Source: Candidatus Nanopelagicales bacterium (GTDB lineage Bacteria > Actinomycetota > Actinomycetes > S36-B12). From it: a stretch of 49,696 nt of DNA. Below are positions 1 to 8,958 of this stretch, piece after piece. The notes under the pieces are model-generated. The model did no database searches and had not been told where the DNA came from. It saw nothing but the letters and a program-made list of their open reading frames with translations. How positions within the stretch are numbered: the stretch's first letter is position 1; each line of letters opens with the position of its first letter. The translations under genes were made by a program, and so were the position numbers. Location of the stretch: positions 15,281-64,976 of the forward strand of contig JANQZS010000099.1 in the NCBI GenBank assembly GCA_030728405.1, written 5' to 3'.

Positions 1-1
1 T

Positions 2-1471
2 GCTCGAGTGCACGTCAAGTTGGTATCTGAAGTGGGTGTGGGAACGGTCGCCGCAGGCGTGTCTAAGGCCCATGCGGATGTTGTGCTGATTTCAGGCCAC
101 GACGGAGGCACCGGCGCTTCTCCGCTGACGAGCTTGAAGCACGCCGGCACTCCTTGGGAACTGGGTCTTGCAGAAACCCAGCAGACTCTTCTCCTGAACG
201 GTCTTCGTGATCGGGTGGTAGTTCAGGCTGATGGTCAGTTAAAGACTGGTCGCGATGTCATGATGGCAGCGCTTTTGGGAGCGGAAGAGTTTGGGTTCGC
301 AACGGCTCCATTAGTGGTCATGGGCTGCATCATGATGCGGGTGTGCCACCTTGATACCTGCCCGGTCGGAGTGGCGACCCAAAATCCGGTTTTGAGGGAG
401 CGTTTCTCGGGACAACCCGAATTTGTCGAAACTTTTTTCGAATACATCGCCGAAGAGGTCCGCGAAATTTTGGCGTCTTTAGGTTTCCGAACCCTTGATG
501 AAGCTGTGGGTCAGGTCGAACTTCTTGATACCGATCGGGCAATCGAACATTGGAAGGCGGCAGGTCTTGACCTAACTCCGATTCTGCACGTGCCCAATGG
601 CGAGGGCGCAAGGCGCCAAATTGTGGAGCAAGATCACGGCCTTGAGCGAGCACTCGATCAGGAATTGATTACTTTGTGTGCTCCTGCTTTGGAGTCGGGT
701 GAGCCGGTTCGGGCTCAATTAACCGTCCGGAATATCAATCGCACTGTGGGAACAATGCTTGGTTCTGAAGTCACCCGGAGGTACGGTGGCGATGGATTGC
801 CCGATGGCACCATTGACCTGACCTTTATCGGCTCAGCCGGTCAATCATTTGGTGCTTTCATGCCTCGGGGAATAACGCTCAGGCTCGAGGGCGATGGCAA
901 TGATTACGTCGGCAAGGGACTTTCTGGTGGAAGGATCGTTGTTCGCCCGCATCGCAGCGCCACTTTTCTGCCACATGAGCAGATCATTGCCGGCAACGTC
1001 GTCGGCTACGGAGCTACGAGCGGAGAGATTTTCATCTCAGGGCGAGTAGGCGAGCGGTTCTGTGTGCGAAATTCCGGAGCAATCGCCGTCGTTGAGGGTG
1101 TCGGTGACCACGCGTGTGAATACATGACCGGTGGCACTGCTGTGATCCTCGGTTCTACGGGCCGCAATCTGGGTGCTGGTATGTCAGGGGGAGTTGCGTA
1201 CGTTCTCGACATCCAAGTGAATCGGGTCAATCCGGAAATGGTTGATCTAGACCCGCTCACTGATGCCGACATCTCTGAATTGCACGGCATCATCGCTCGT
1301 CATGAAGAAGAGACCGGTTCACTGATCGCGGCAGAACTACTCACTGATTGGAATGACAGTGTCCAAAGGTTCACCAAAGTGATGCCCAAGGACTTTAAGA
1401 GGGTGATCTTGTTGCGTGAGCAGGCGGTTGCACGAGGCGAGGACCCGATCCTCGCGGTTATGGGAGGCTGA
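2..1471 (+). CDS. gltB: Glutamate synthase large subunit, C-terminal part (5' truncated by window edge)
   Basis: Makes glutamate from glutamine and 2-oxoglutarate together with GltD in the cytoplasm. The reading frame is open from base 2, so the visible 489 codons are only the C-terminal third of a protein of about 1500 residues. The FMN-domain signature [11 protein letters not shown] is followed by the 3Fe-4S cysteines in [16 protein letters not shown] (Cys codons at 326, 344 and 359). The rest is the glycine-rich beta-helix of the GXGXG domain (for example [13 protein letters not shown]). GltD begins one base after the stop, so the two subunits are co-transcribed. Nothing is broken in the visible part. 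Identification is secure. Confidence 0.97.
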   Translation, partial: ARVHVKLVSEVGVGTVAAGVSKAHADVVLISGHDGGTGASPLTSLKHAGTPWELGLAETQQTLLLNGLRDRVVVQADGQLKTGRDVMMAALLGAEEFGFATAPLVVMGCIMMRVCHLDTCPVGVATQNPVLRERFSGQPEFVETFFEYIAEEVREILASLGFRTLDEAVGQVELLDTDRAIEHWKAAGLDLTPILHVPNGEGARRQIVEQDHGLERALDQELITLCAPALESGEPVRAQLTVRNINRTVGTMLGSEVTRRYGGDGLPDGTIDLTFIGSAGQSFGAFMPRGITLRLEGDGNDYVGKGLSGGRIVVRPHRSATFLPHEQIIAGNVVGYGATSGEIFISGRVGERFCVRNSGAIAVVEGVGDHACEYMTGGTAVILGSTGRNLGAGMSGGVAYVLDIQVNRVNPEMVDLDPLTDADISELHGIIARHEEETGSLIAAELLTDWNDSVQRFTKVMPKDFKRVILLREQAVARGEDPILAVMGG

Positions 1472-1472
1472 C

Positions 1473-2927
1473 ATGGCTGATCCGAAGGGTTTTTTAACTA
1501 CGAGCCGTGAACTGCCGACCCGGCGTCCAGTCGACGTGCGGATCAAAGACTGGCGCGAGGTCTACGAGGAGTTCGACGTTCAGTCTTTGGAGAAGCAGGC
1601 CGGCCGATGCATGGACTGTGGCATTCCGTTCTGCCATAACGGTTGCCCTCTTGGGAACCTCATCCCGGAATGGAACGATCTAGTTTTCGATCGGGACTGG
1701 GGCCAAGCGATAGAGCGCCTGCACGCCACGAACAATTTTCCAGAGTTCACTGGCAGGCTATGCCCGGCACCCTGCGAGGCCGCCTGCGTTCTCGGCATTA
1801 ATGCTGAGCCGGTCACCATCAAGCAGGTTGAGGTGGCAATCGTTGATCGGGCCTGGGATTCGGGGTGGATCACCCCGGAATTACCAGAGCGTCTTTCCGG
1901 CCGCACGGTTGCAGTCATCGGCTCGGGGCCGGCAGGTCTGGCTGCAGCGCAACAACTCGCTCGAGCTGGCCACACCGTGGCTGTGTACGAACGCGCAGAT
2001 CGCATCGGTGGGCTCCTGCGTTACGGAATTCCGGAATTCAAAATGGAAAAGCATCATGTGGACCGGCGATTGGCACAATTGGAAGCAGAGGGAGTGAAGT
2101 TCCGGCCCGGTGTCGATGTGGGAACTGACATCACCGGTTCGGATCTTCGGCGCCGCTATGACGCGCTAGTTATCGCCATAGGAGCTACGCAAGCCCGCGG
2201 GTTGGCGGTACAGGGGAGTGAACTCAAAGGCATCCACCAGGCTATGGATTACCTGCCTCTCGCCAATCGGGTTCAAGAGGGCGACCTCTCAACCTCACCC
2301 ATTGACGTTGCTGGCAAGCATGTGGTGATCATCGGTGGCGGAGACACAGGGGCGGACTGCCTTGGTACTTCGCACAGGCAAGGTGCGGCGTCCGTTACCC
2401 AGTTGGAAATCATGCCCACCCCGCCCGATGCGCGGCCAAGTTCACAGCCGTGGCCGACCTACCCCATGGTTTACCGCACAACGAGTGCTCACGAAGAAGG
2501 GGGCGATCGGATGTTTTCGATCTCCACAGAGCGCTTCGAAGATGACGGGAATGGACGAGTTTGCGCGCTTCACCTTGTCGAAGTGGAACCACATGAAGGA
2601 GGATTCAGGCCACGTCCAGGGTCAGAAAAGCGTATCCCTGCCGATTTTGTGTTTCTAGCAATGGGATTTACCGGTCCAGAAAAGAGTCCGTTGTTTGAAC
2701 AACTCGGGCTCGAGACTGATGAGCGTGGAAATCTTGCGCGTTCTGCAGATTATGCAACGTCGGTTGAAGGCGTCTTTGTTGCCGGAGATGCCGGCCGAGG
2801 TCAGTCGCTCATTGTCTGGGCGATTGCCGAGGGACGGGCCGCAGCAGCCTCGGTTGACGCGTTCTTGACGGGCTCCACAAACCTACCTTCGCCGATCAAG
2901 GCCACAGACCGTCAACTCTTGGTGTGA
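1473..2927 (+). CDS. gltD: Glutamate synthase small subunit (NADPH, FAD, Fe-S)
   Basis: Passes electrons from NADPH through FAD and iron-sulfur centres to GltB. The ATG at 1473 is preceded by GGGAGG (1462-1467) and gives 484 residues, the family's usual length; the frame is also open upstream, but that would overlap gltB. N-terminal Fe-S ligands are seen in CMDCGIPFCHNGC (Cys46, 49, 54, 58) and LCPAPCEAAC (Cys97, 101, 105). The FAD fold follows at GSGPAG (about 150-155), a second nucleotide fold at IGGGDTGADC, and the C-terminal flavin motif at VFVAGDAGRGQS. It sits one base after gltB and forms a two-gene operon with it. Confidence 0.97.
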   Translation: MADPKGFLTTSRELPTRRPVDVRIKDWREVYEEFDVQSLEKQAGRCMDCGIPFCHNGCPLGNLIPEWNDLVFDRDWGQAIERLHATNNFPEFTGRLCPAPCEAACVLGINAEPVTIKQVEVAIVDRAWDSGWITPELPERLSGRTVAVIGSGPAGLAAAQQLARAGHTVAVYERADRIGGLLRYGIPEFKMEKHHVDRRLAQLEAEGVKFRPGVDVGTDITGSDLRRRYDALVIAIGATQARGLAVQGSELKGIHQAMDYLPLANRVQEGDLSTSPIDVAGKHVVIIGGGDTGADCLGTSHRQGAASVTQLEIMPTPPDARPSSQPWPTYPMVYRTTSAHEEGGDRMFSISTERFEDDGNGRVCALHLVEVEPHEGGFRPRPGSEKRIPADFVFLAMGFTGPEKSPLFEQLGLETDERGNLARSADYATSVEGVFVAGDAGRGQSLIVWAIAEGRAAAASVDAFLTGSTNLPSPIKATDRQLLV

Positions 2928-2979
2928 TGAATTTGTGGTCGCTCGGCTTGTCATAGTAAATCGTGTAACCGCTTACGGG

Positions 2980-2992
2980 TAGGGTTGTCCTC
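2980..2992 (+). promoter_or_regulatory. Putative leaderless -10 box of pyk
   Basis: TAGGGT (2980-2985) ends 7 bases before the pyk ATG, and no Shine-Dalgarno sequence lies between them. Transcription would start at or within a base or two of the start codon. No convincing -35 is visible. The same arrangement recurs at def, rpe, hisE, the SseB-like gene and argC. Confidence 0.5.
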
Positions 2993-4426
2993 ATGCGCAG
3001 AGCAAAAATCGTGGCCACATTGGGTCCTGCCACATCATCCTTCGAGCACATACAAGCGCTCGTTGAGGCCGGAATGGACGTTGCCAGACTCAATCTGTCT
3101 CATGGGGATTACCCCGAGCACGAGCAGGTTTACGCCCATGTTCGGGCAGCATCGGATGCAACGGGTCGCGGCGTAGGGATCCTTGTTGACCTGCAGGGCC
3201 CCAAAATTAGGTTGGGTCGCTTTGCTGATGGTCCAGTGGTCCTGGAAAACGGGGCTGAATTCATCGTTACAACCGAAAATGTGCCCGGTGATGTGCACAT
3301 GGTGTCGACCAGCTTCACCGGTCTGCCAGCAGATGTGACAGTCGGTGACATGGTGTTGGTCGACGATGGTCGCATCGAACTCAAGGTCACCAAAATTGAC
3401 GGTCCTCGAGTTCACACCAAGGTGATTGAAGGCGGACCAGTTTCGGACAACAAGGGCTTCAATCTGCCTGGCGTCGCGGTCAGCGTTCCGGCAATGTCGG
3501 AGAAAGACATCGATGATCTTCGCTGGGCCCTGCGCATCGGGGCCGACATGATCGCCTTGTCCTTCGTGCGCACGGCCGCTGATATTGCCGACGTGCATGC
3601 CATCATGGATGAGGAGGGCATTCGTCTTCCGGTGTTGGCAAAAATTGAAAAGCCTCAAGCCATAGCCAATTTGGCGGAAATAATTGATGCCTTCGACGGC
3701 ATTATGGTGGCCCGCGGTGATCTCGGCGTGGAATTGCCCTTGGAACATGTTCCACTTGAACAAAAACGTGCAATCCAATTGTGTCGCGAAGTAGGTAAGC
3801 CGGTCATCGTGGCAACGCAAATGCTCGATTCGATGATAACCACCAGTAGACCTACACGAGCAGAAGCCAGCGACGTCGCAAACGCCGTTCTTGATGGCGC
3901 AGACGCCCTCATGCTCTCCGGTGAAACCAGCGTTGGTGTCAATCCAACGCTGGTGGTGAGCACCATGTCACGAATCATCGAGCACGTTGAAGCAGAGGCA
4001 CTTTCGAAACTTCCCAAACTTGAAGACCGGCCTAACCCTTCCACGGCGAGAGCTCTCACTCATTCAGCTGTGAACGTAGCAATCGATATTGACGCCAAAT
4101 ACTTGATCGCCTTCACTGAGACGGGCCGATCTGCCCGGCTTATTGCTCGGTGGCGTTGCGAGACCGGCTTGTTGGCCTTCACGCCGAACCCACGGGTTCG
4201 CAGCCAACTAGCTTTGGTATGGGGAGTGGAGACTTTCCTCGTGCCGCAGGTGCAGCACACCGACGACATGGTCACTCAAGTCGATAAGGCGTTGCTCGAC
4301 ATTGGACGCGCCTCTGTCGGTGAGCGTGTGGTTATCGTTGCTGGAGTTCCGCCCGGTGTGCCAGGAACCACGAACGGGATGCGCGTGCACAAAATGGGTA
4401 GGGCCGTTGCGGGGAGCGGCGTCTAA
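2993..4426 (+). CDS. pyk: Pyruvate kinase
   Basis: Last step of glycolysis: phosphoenolpyruvate plus ADP gives pyruvate plus ATP, in the cytoplasm. The 477 residues match the usual length. Motifs: RRAKIVATLGPAT at the N-terminus, ARLNLSHG (31-38), the catalytic Lys segment AKIEKPQA, the metal-binding MVARGDLGVELP, and LMLSGETSVG. The C-terminal effector domain is complete. The ATG at 2993 is the only start that keeps the conserved N-terminus. It stands alone between gltD and the pyr operon, with its own probable leaderless promoter. Confidence 0.98.
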   Translation: MRRAKIVATLGPATSSFEHIQALVEAGMDVARLNLSHGDYPEHEQVYAHVRAASDATGRGVGILVDLQGPKIRLGRFADGPVVLENGAEFIVTTENVPGDVHMVSTSFTGLPADVTVGDMVLVDDGRIELKVTKIDGPRVHTKVIEGGPVSDNKGFNLPGVAVSVPAMSEKDIDDLRWALRIGADMIALSFVRTAADIADVHAIMDEEGIRLPVLAKIEKPQAIANLAEIIDAFDGIMVARGDLGVELPLEHVPLEQKRAIQLCREVGKPVIVATQMLDSMITTSRPTRAEASDVANAVLDGADALMLSGETSVGVNPTLVVSTMSRIIEHVEAEALSKLPKLEDRPNPSTARALTHSAVNVAIDIDAKYLIAFTETGRSARLIARWRCETGLLAFTPNPRVRSQLALVWGVETFLVPQVQHTDDMVTQVDKALLDIGRASVGERVVIVAGVPPGVPGTTNGMRVHKMGRAVAGSGV

Positions 4427-4433
4427 CCTGCAG

Positions 4434-4439
4434 TAGTGT
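4434..4439 (+). promoter_or_regulatory. Possible -10 box of the pyr operon
   Basis: TAGTGT lies just after the pyk stop. A start about 7 bases downstream (near 4446) would give a 50-base leader that holds the PyrR-binding hairpin. No clear -35 is visible, so this is tentative. Confidence 0.35.
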
Positions 4440-4463
4440 TCGTCCTGCTCGACAACCTTTAAG

Positions 4464-4489
4464 CCCGTCCAGTGAGGCGGGGAAGGGGG
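4464..4489 (+). promoter_or_regulatory. PyrR-binding loop overlapping the pyrR ribosome-binding site
   Basis: CCCG (4464-4467) pairs with CGGG (4478-4481) around the loop TCCAGTGAGG, and the purine-rich site AAGGGGG (4483-4489) follows at once. This closely resembles the UCCAGAGAGGC-type binding loop recognised by PyrR. In mycobacteria PyrR is known to repress translation of the pyr mRNA from such a leader. I see no terminator/antiterminator pair, so translational control is the likely mode: UMP-bound PyrR would hold the hairpin and hide the ribosome site. Confidence 0.8.
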
Positions 4490-4495
4490 TCCCCA

Positions 4496-5038
4496 GTGGA
4501 TTCTGATCGCGTCGTCCTTGACGAGGCCGACATCGCTCGTGCTATTCGTCGCATTGCCCACGAAATCGTGGAAAAGGCCAAAGGTCCCGAGGACCTGCTT
4601 CTTCTCGGAATCCCCACGCGAGGTGTATTCCTCGCTCAGCGAATCGCTGATGCGATTACCACGATTGAAGGCGTTCAGGTTCCATGCGGCGCACTCGATA
4701 TCACTTTGTATCGTGACGATTTACGATTGCGGACAGTGCGTGCCCTTGAATCAACGTTGATACCCACATCGGGAATCGATGGCCTCACTATCGTGCTGGT
4801 GGACGACGTTCTTTTTTCGGGACGGACGATCCGCGCTGCACTAGATGCGCTCAATGATTTAGGGCGTCCGGCGGCTGTTCGGTTGGCGGTTCTTGTCGAT
4901 CGAGGTCATCGGGAGCTCCCCATCAGGCCGGACTATGTGGGCAAGAACTTGCCCACGTCGCTTGCGGAGAACGTTCGGGTTTTGCTCGCTGAAGTCGATG
5001 GCGCGGATTCCATCGAGATCATTGGCGGTGGCACCTGA
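4496..5038 (+). CDS. pyrR: Pyrimidine operon regulator / uracil phosphoribosyltransferase
   Basis: UMP-responsive RNA-binding regulator of the pyr operon; family members also convert uracil to UMP. The 180 residues carry the PRPP-binding segment [20 protein letters not shown] (Asp103, Asp104). [12 protein letters not shown] and [13 protein letters not shown] are typical of PyrR. GTG 4496 is chosen because AAGGGGG lies 6 bases upstream; an in-frame GTG at 4472 is inside the PyrR-binding hairpin and is less likely. The stop overlaps pyrB as TGATG. As first gene behind its own RNA target it should be autoregulated. Confidence 0.95.
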   Translation: MDSDRVVLDEADIARAIRRIAHEIVEKAKGPEDLLLLGIPTRGVFLAQRIADAITTIEGVQVPCGALDITLYRDDLRLRTVRALESTLIPTSGIDGLTIVLVDDVLFSGRTIRAALDALNDLGRPAAVRLAVLVDRGHRELPIRPDYVGKNLPTSLAENVRVLLAEVDGADSIEIIGGGT

Positions 5039-5976
5039 TGCAACATTTACTATCTGCCGCTGATCTCTCTACAGAGGAAGCTGTGCTGATCCTCGATACT
5101 GCCGCTCAATTAGCTGAGGTGACCGACCGGTCAGTCAAGAAGCTACCAACCCTGCGTGGTCGCACCGTTGTCAATCTTTTCTTTGAAGACTCAACCCGAA
5201 CGCGAATTTCTTTCGAGGTGGCAGCAAAGAGGCTCTCGGCCGACGTGATTAATTTCGCCGCAAAAGGCTCATCGTTGTCAAAGGGTGAAAGTTTGAAGGA
5301 CACTGCGCTCACATTAGAAGCTATGGGCGCAGATGCCGTGGTCATTCGTCACGGCGCGTCCGGTGCACCTCATCGATTGGCAGCCTCGTCCTGGACTGGA
5401 TGTTCGGTAATTAATGCTGGCGATGGCACACACGAGCACCCCACCCAAGCGCTACTGGACGCCTACACAATCAGGCGTCATCTTGCAGGTGGTACGGGGG
5501 ATCTCTCTGGGTTATCGGTTGCGATTGTCGGCGACATCTTGCATAGTCGAGTTGCTCGCTCGAATGTTCTGCTATTGAAAACCCTTGGGGCATCAGTGAC
5601 GGTGGTGGCTCCACCAACTTTGCTGCCCTATGGGGTTGATTCGTGGCCCTGCTCGGTCTCTTATGACATAGATAGCGTGTTACCGCAGGTAGATGCGGTG
5701 ATGATGCTACGCGTTCAAGCAGAACGGATGCAGGCCGCCTTCTTCCCGTCTGCGCTTGAGTATTCAAGGCTTTACGGACTCGACAGTGATCGCTTCACGT
5801 TGCTACCGGATCATGCGATTGTGCTTCATCCGGGTCCGATGAATCGCGGAATGGAAATTTCCGCCGATGTGGCAGATGAAACCAGATCGGTCATTGTGGA
5901 GCAGGTTGCGAATGGAGTAAGCGTTCGGATGGCGGTCTTGTATTTACTGCTCGGTGGAATGGCGGAGGTCGAATAG
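5038..5976 (+). CDS. pyrB: Aspartate carbamoyltransferase catalytic subunit
   Basis: Joins carbamoyl phosphate and aspartate to make carbamoyl aspartate, the first committed step of UMP synthesis. The 312 residues are of standard size. The carbamoyl-phosphate site is [13 protein letters not shown] (Ser52-Thr-Arg-Thr-Arg56); [13 protein letters not shown] and the C-terminal [12 protein letters not shown] complete the active site. The ATG shares a base with the pyrR stop and the TAG stop shares its G with the GTG of pyrC, so translation is coupled on both sides. No pyrI regulatory subunit is present, as expected outside enterobacteria. Confidence 0.98.
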   Translation: MQHLLSAADLSTEEAVLILDTAAQLAEVTDRSVKKLPTLRGRTVVNLFFEDSTRTRISFEVAAKRLSADVINFAAKGSSLSKGESLKDTALTLEAMGADAVVIRHGASGAPHRLAASSWTGCSVINAGDGTHEHPTQALLDAYTIRRHLAGGTGDLSGLSVAIVGDILHSRVARSNVLLLKTLGASVTVVAPPTLLPYGVDSWPCSVSYDIDSVLPQVDAVMMLRVQAERMQAAFFPSALEYSRLYGLDSDRFTLLPDHAIVLHPGPMNRGMEISADVADETRSVIVEQVANGVSVRMAVLYLLLGGMAEVE

Positions 5977-7262
5977 TGAGTTCTCAAGTGCTCAAGAGTG
6001 TGCACCCATTCGGTGAAGAAGCCGTAGACATTGTTATCGACGACGGTCTCATCGTGGCCATCGTTGCTCCTGGGAGTGGGGTAGGAGATGTCATCTTCGA
6101 ATGTGCTGATCTGATTGCTTTGCCTGGATTTGTTGATTTGCACACCCACCTCCGCGAGCCCGGTCGAGAAGATGCGGAAACGATTCTCACTGGATCCCAG
6201 GCTGCGGCTCTGGGTGGCTTCACCTGTGTTCATGCCATGGCGAATACGTCCCCCGTTGCAGACACTGCCGGCGTGGTTGAACAGGTGTGGAGACGAGGTA
6301 TCGAGACTGGCCTGGTCAACATTCGTCCCGTGGGTGCTGTCACTGTGGGCTTAGCCGGCAAGCAATTAGCTGAACTTGGCGCGATGGCGCAGTCTGCTGC
6401 GCTCGTTCGCGTGTTTAGCGACGACGGCAAATGTGTTCATGATCCCTTGCTGATGCGCCGAGCTCTTGAATATGTCAAAGCTTTTGATGGCGTAGTGGCT
6501 CAGCACGCCCAAGATCCTCGCCTCACTGAGGATGCGCAGATGAATGAGGGGGTGTTGTCCGGCCAACTTGGTCTTGCGGGATGGCCTGCGGTCGCTGAAG
6601 AATCCATCATTGCGCGCGATGTGCTGCTGGCTAAGCACGTCGGATCGCGATTGCACGTGTGTCATCTCTCGACGGCCGGTTCGGTCGATGTGATTCGATG
6701 GGCCAAAGCGCGAGGAATAAACGTAACTGCTGAGGTAGCACCTCACCACCTTTTGCTTACCGAGGATCTTGTTGCTTCTTACGATCCGATGTACAAAGTA
6801 AACCCGCCTCTGCGACGGCTGGACGATGTCACGGCCCTGCGTCAGGCGGTGGCTGATGGCACTGTCGACATCATTGCCACCGACCATGCACCGCACCCAC
6901 ATGAGGACAAGGATTGTGAATGGGCGGCTGCAGCGATGGGAATGCTTGGCTTGGAGACCGCGTTTTCGATAGCACTGCTGACTCTCGTGGAGCCCGGCCT
7001 GTTGACGTGGCGGGAACTCGCTGATCGCATGTCTATTGCCCCTGCAAAAATTGGTCGAGTGTCAGATCAAGGACGCGATCTGGCTGTGGGTGAACCAGCC
7101 AACATCACTGTGGTGAATCCCCGTGCACGCACCGTGGTGGATCCGACACGCATGGCATCAAAAAGTAGAAATACGCCCTATGCAGGCATGGAATTGCCCG
7201 GTCAGGTGATGCATGTCTTTTACTCTGGCCGCTGCACAGTTCGTGACGGGGAACTCGCATGA
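5976..7262 (+). CDS. pyrC: Dihydroorotase
   Basis: Closes carbamoyl aspartate to dihydroorotate. A type I, zinc-dependent amidohydrolase of 428 residues. Metal ligands are visible in HTHLREPG (His56, His58), AQHAQD, HVCHLST and TDHAPH (Asp303, the catalytic acid). The GTG start overlaps the pyrB stop by one base and the TGA overlaps the ATG of the next gene by four (ATGA). Unlike the pseudo-dihydroorotases of some bacteria, all the metal-binding residues are present, so it should be active. Confidence 0.97.
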   Translation: MSSQVLKSVHPFGEEAVDIVIDDGLIVAIVAPGSGVGDVIFECADLIALPGFVDLHTHLREPGREDAETILTGSQAAALGGFTCVHAMANTSPVADTAGVVEQVWRRGIETGLVNIRPVGAVTVGLAGKQLAELGAMAQSAALVRVFSDDGKCVHDPLLMRRALEYVKAFDGVVAQHAQDPRLTEDAQMNEGVLSGQLGLAGWPAVAEESIIARDVLLAKHVGSRLHVCHLSTAGSVDVIRWAKARGINVTAEVAPHHLLLTEDLVASYDPMYKVNPPLRRLDDVTALRQAVADGTVDIIATDHAPHPHEDKDCEWAAAAMGMLGLETAFSIALLTLVEPGLLTWRELADRMSIAPAKIGRVSDQGRDLAVGEPANITVVNPRARTVVDPTRMASKSRNTPYAGMELPGQVMHVFYSGRCTVRDGELA

Positions 7263-7804
7263 TCTTGCTGCAGGAATTCACAGAACAGGCTGACGTCACC
7301 AACTGGCCAGCCCGAATTGGCCTCGTGGCAGGGTCAATCGCTCTTATTGCGTTAGCCCTCTGGGGTATGCGCAAGGGATGGCTGCACCGTGAAGCTCGCC
7401 AAAGCGACATTCCTGCTCCGCTCGATGTCCCGCCCGGTGCCGATCTCGACGCCGAAGGCGCCTCAGGGCTTTATCTGGGTACGGCCGTTCATGGTGACTG
7501 GACCGATCGCGTAGTCGTTCACGATTTGGGCGTCCGAAGCCGTGCAGGCGTGGTCGTCTCTCAATCCGGAGTCTGGCTGCGCCGAGTGGGTGCTCGCTCG
7601 CTATTCATCCCGAGTGCCGACCTCGTGGCCCTCCGCATCGATCGCGGCACCGCGGGCACTGTGCGAGCAAAAGACAGCGTCATCGTGCTCACCTGGCAGC
7701 TTGGCGATCGCACCCTCGACACTGGTTTCCGGGCGGATGAAAGCTCGGCACATGAGGCCCTGTTGGATGGTCTCATGTCTGCGCACGGATTGGCCGTCTC
7801 ATGA
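7259..7804 (+). CDS. Membrane-anchored PH-like protein between pyrC and carA
   Basis: Function unknown. The 181 residues have a short N-terminus, one transmembrane helix at about 18-37 ([18 protein letters not shown]), a basic stretch, and then a soluble beta-rich domain that looks like the bacterial PH-like fold. The N-in or N-out orientation cannot be decided. Actinobacteria keep a protein of this kind at the same place; Rv1382 sits between pyrC and carA in M. tuberculosis. It overlaps both neighbours by four bases (ATGA), so its level is tied to the pathway enzymes. A role in membrane tethering or regulation is a guess. Confidence 0.8.
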   Translation: MILLQEFTEQADVTNWPARIGLVAGSIALIALALWGMRKGWLHREARQSDIPAPLDVPPGADLDAEGASGLYLGTAVHGDWTDRVVVHDLGVRSRAGVVVSQSGVWLRRVGARSLFIPSADLVALRIDRGTAGTVRAKDSVIVLTWQLGDRTLDTGFRADESSAHEALLDGLMSAHGLAVS

Positions 7805-8958
7805 GCGCTTCCGATGATCATGTGGGCAAAAATCATCGAGGCAAGCGCAATGCCGTGCTCATGCTCGAAGATGGTCGAGCCATGCGTGGATTTGCCTACG
7901 GCGCTGAAGGCACAACCTTCGGTGAGGCGGTCTTCTCAACTGGTATGACCGGCTATCAGGAGACCCTGACCGACCCGTCCTACCACCGGCAGGTGGTCGT
8001 CATGACTGCCCCGCACATCGGCAACACCGGGGTCAATCTCGAAGACGGCGAATCGAGCCGGATCTGGGTTTCTGGCTTCGTAGTCCGCGATCCGGCTCGC
8101 CGGACGTCGAACTGGCGGGCCTCCAGCTCTCTTGAAGACGAATTGCGCGAGCAAGGAATCGTGGGTGTCAGTGGAATCGATACTCGGGCCCTCACCCGGC
8201 ATCTTCGCGAGCGCGGTGCGATGCGCGTAGGAATCTTCAGCGGAGCGGCTGCAGAAGCCCCAGATTCAACATTGCTTGAGGTAGTGCTCGCATCGCCGCT
8301 CATGCAAGGGGCTGACCTCACCAGTGATGTCACAACGGCTGAGCCGTATGTGATCCCAGCGCTCGGTGGGCGCCGCTATACGGTCGCGGCCGTTGACCTT
8401 GGAATCAAATCAATGACCCCCCACCGGATGGCGCAGCGCGGAATGGAAGTGCAAGTGGTACCGGCCAATTTCGATTGGGATCAGATTTCCCAGCTCGCAC
8501 CAGATGGTGTCTTCTTCTCCAACGGACCCGGCGATCCAGCCACCGCCGAGCATGCAGTCGATGTGATGCAGGCCGCAATCACCGCGGGGGTTCCAGTATT
8601 CGGAATTTGTTTCGGCAACCAGATACTCGGCCGAGCACTTGGCCTTCCCACATACAAGTTGCGCTACGGCCACAGAGGGATAAACCAACCTGTGCAAGAC
8701 CTATCGACAGGAAAGGTCGAAGTGACCGCACATAACCATGGATTCGCTGTTGATGCACCGCGTGAAGGGCCGTTTCGCACTCCTTTTGGCAACGCTCGCG
8801 TTTCGCATGTTTGTTTGAATGACGACGTAGTTGAGGGCCTTGAGTGCCTAGACGTTCCCGCATTTAGCGTGCAGTACCACCCAGAGGCCGCAGCCGGACC
8901 GCACGATGCCGATTATTTGTTTGATCGATTTGCCGATCTAATGGCGCAGGCTCGCTGA
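7801..8958 (+). CDS. carA: Carbamoyl-phosphate synthase small (glutaminase) subunit
   Basis: Releases ammonia from glutamine and channels it to CarB. The 385 residues have an N-terminal CPSase domain (about 15-150) and a class I amidotransferase domain with the triad Cys270 (GICFGN), His360 and Glu362 (QYHPE). The ATG overlaps the upstream stop by four bases and the TGA overlaps the carB ATG by one. It lies within the pyr operon rather than beside arg genes, so the same carbamoyl phosphate must serve both pyrimidines and arginine, and PyrR control would affect both. Confidence 0.98.
   Translation: MSASDDHVGKNHRGKRNAVLMLEDGRAMRGFAYGAEGTTFGEAVFSTGMTGYQETLTDPSYHRQVVVMTAPHIGNTGVNLEDGESSRIWVSGFVVRDPARRTSNWRASSSLEDELREQGIVGVSGIDTRALTRHLRERGAMRVGIFSGAAAEAPDSTLLEVVLASPLMQGADLTSDVTTAEPYVIPALGGRRYTVAAVDLGIKSMTPHRMAQRGMEVQVVPANFDWDQISQLAPDGVFFSNGPGDPATAEHAVDVMQAAITAGVPVFGICFGNQILGRALGLPTYKLRYGHRGINQPVQDLSTGKVEVTAHNHGFAVDAPREGPFRTPFGNARVSHVCLNDDVVEGLECLDVPAFSVQYHPEAAAGPHDADYLFDRFADLMAQAR

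Noticed and set aside
3035-3820. 261-codon open frame on the minus strand across pyk
   Set aside because: Exact antisense of a highly conserved gene, no known motif, no ribosome site; a codon-bias shadow.
4472-4495. Earlier GTG start of pyrR
   Set aside because: It is within the PyrR-binding loop and lacks a ribosome site; GTG 4496 has one at six bases.
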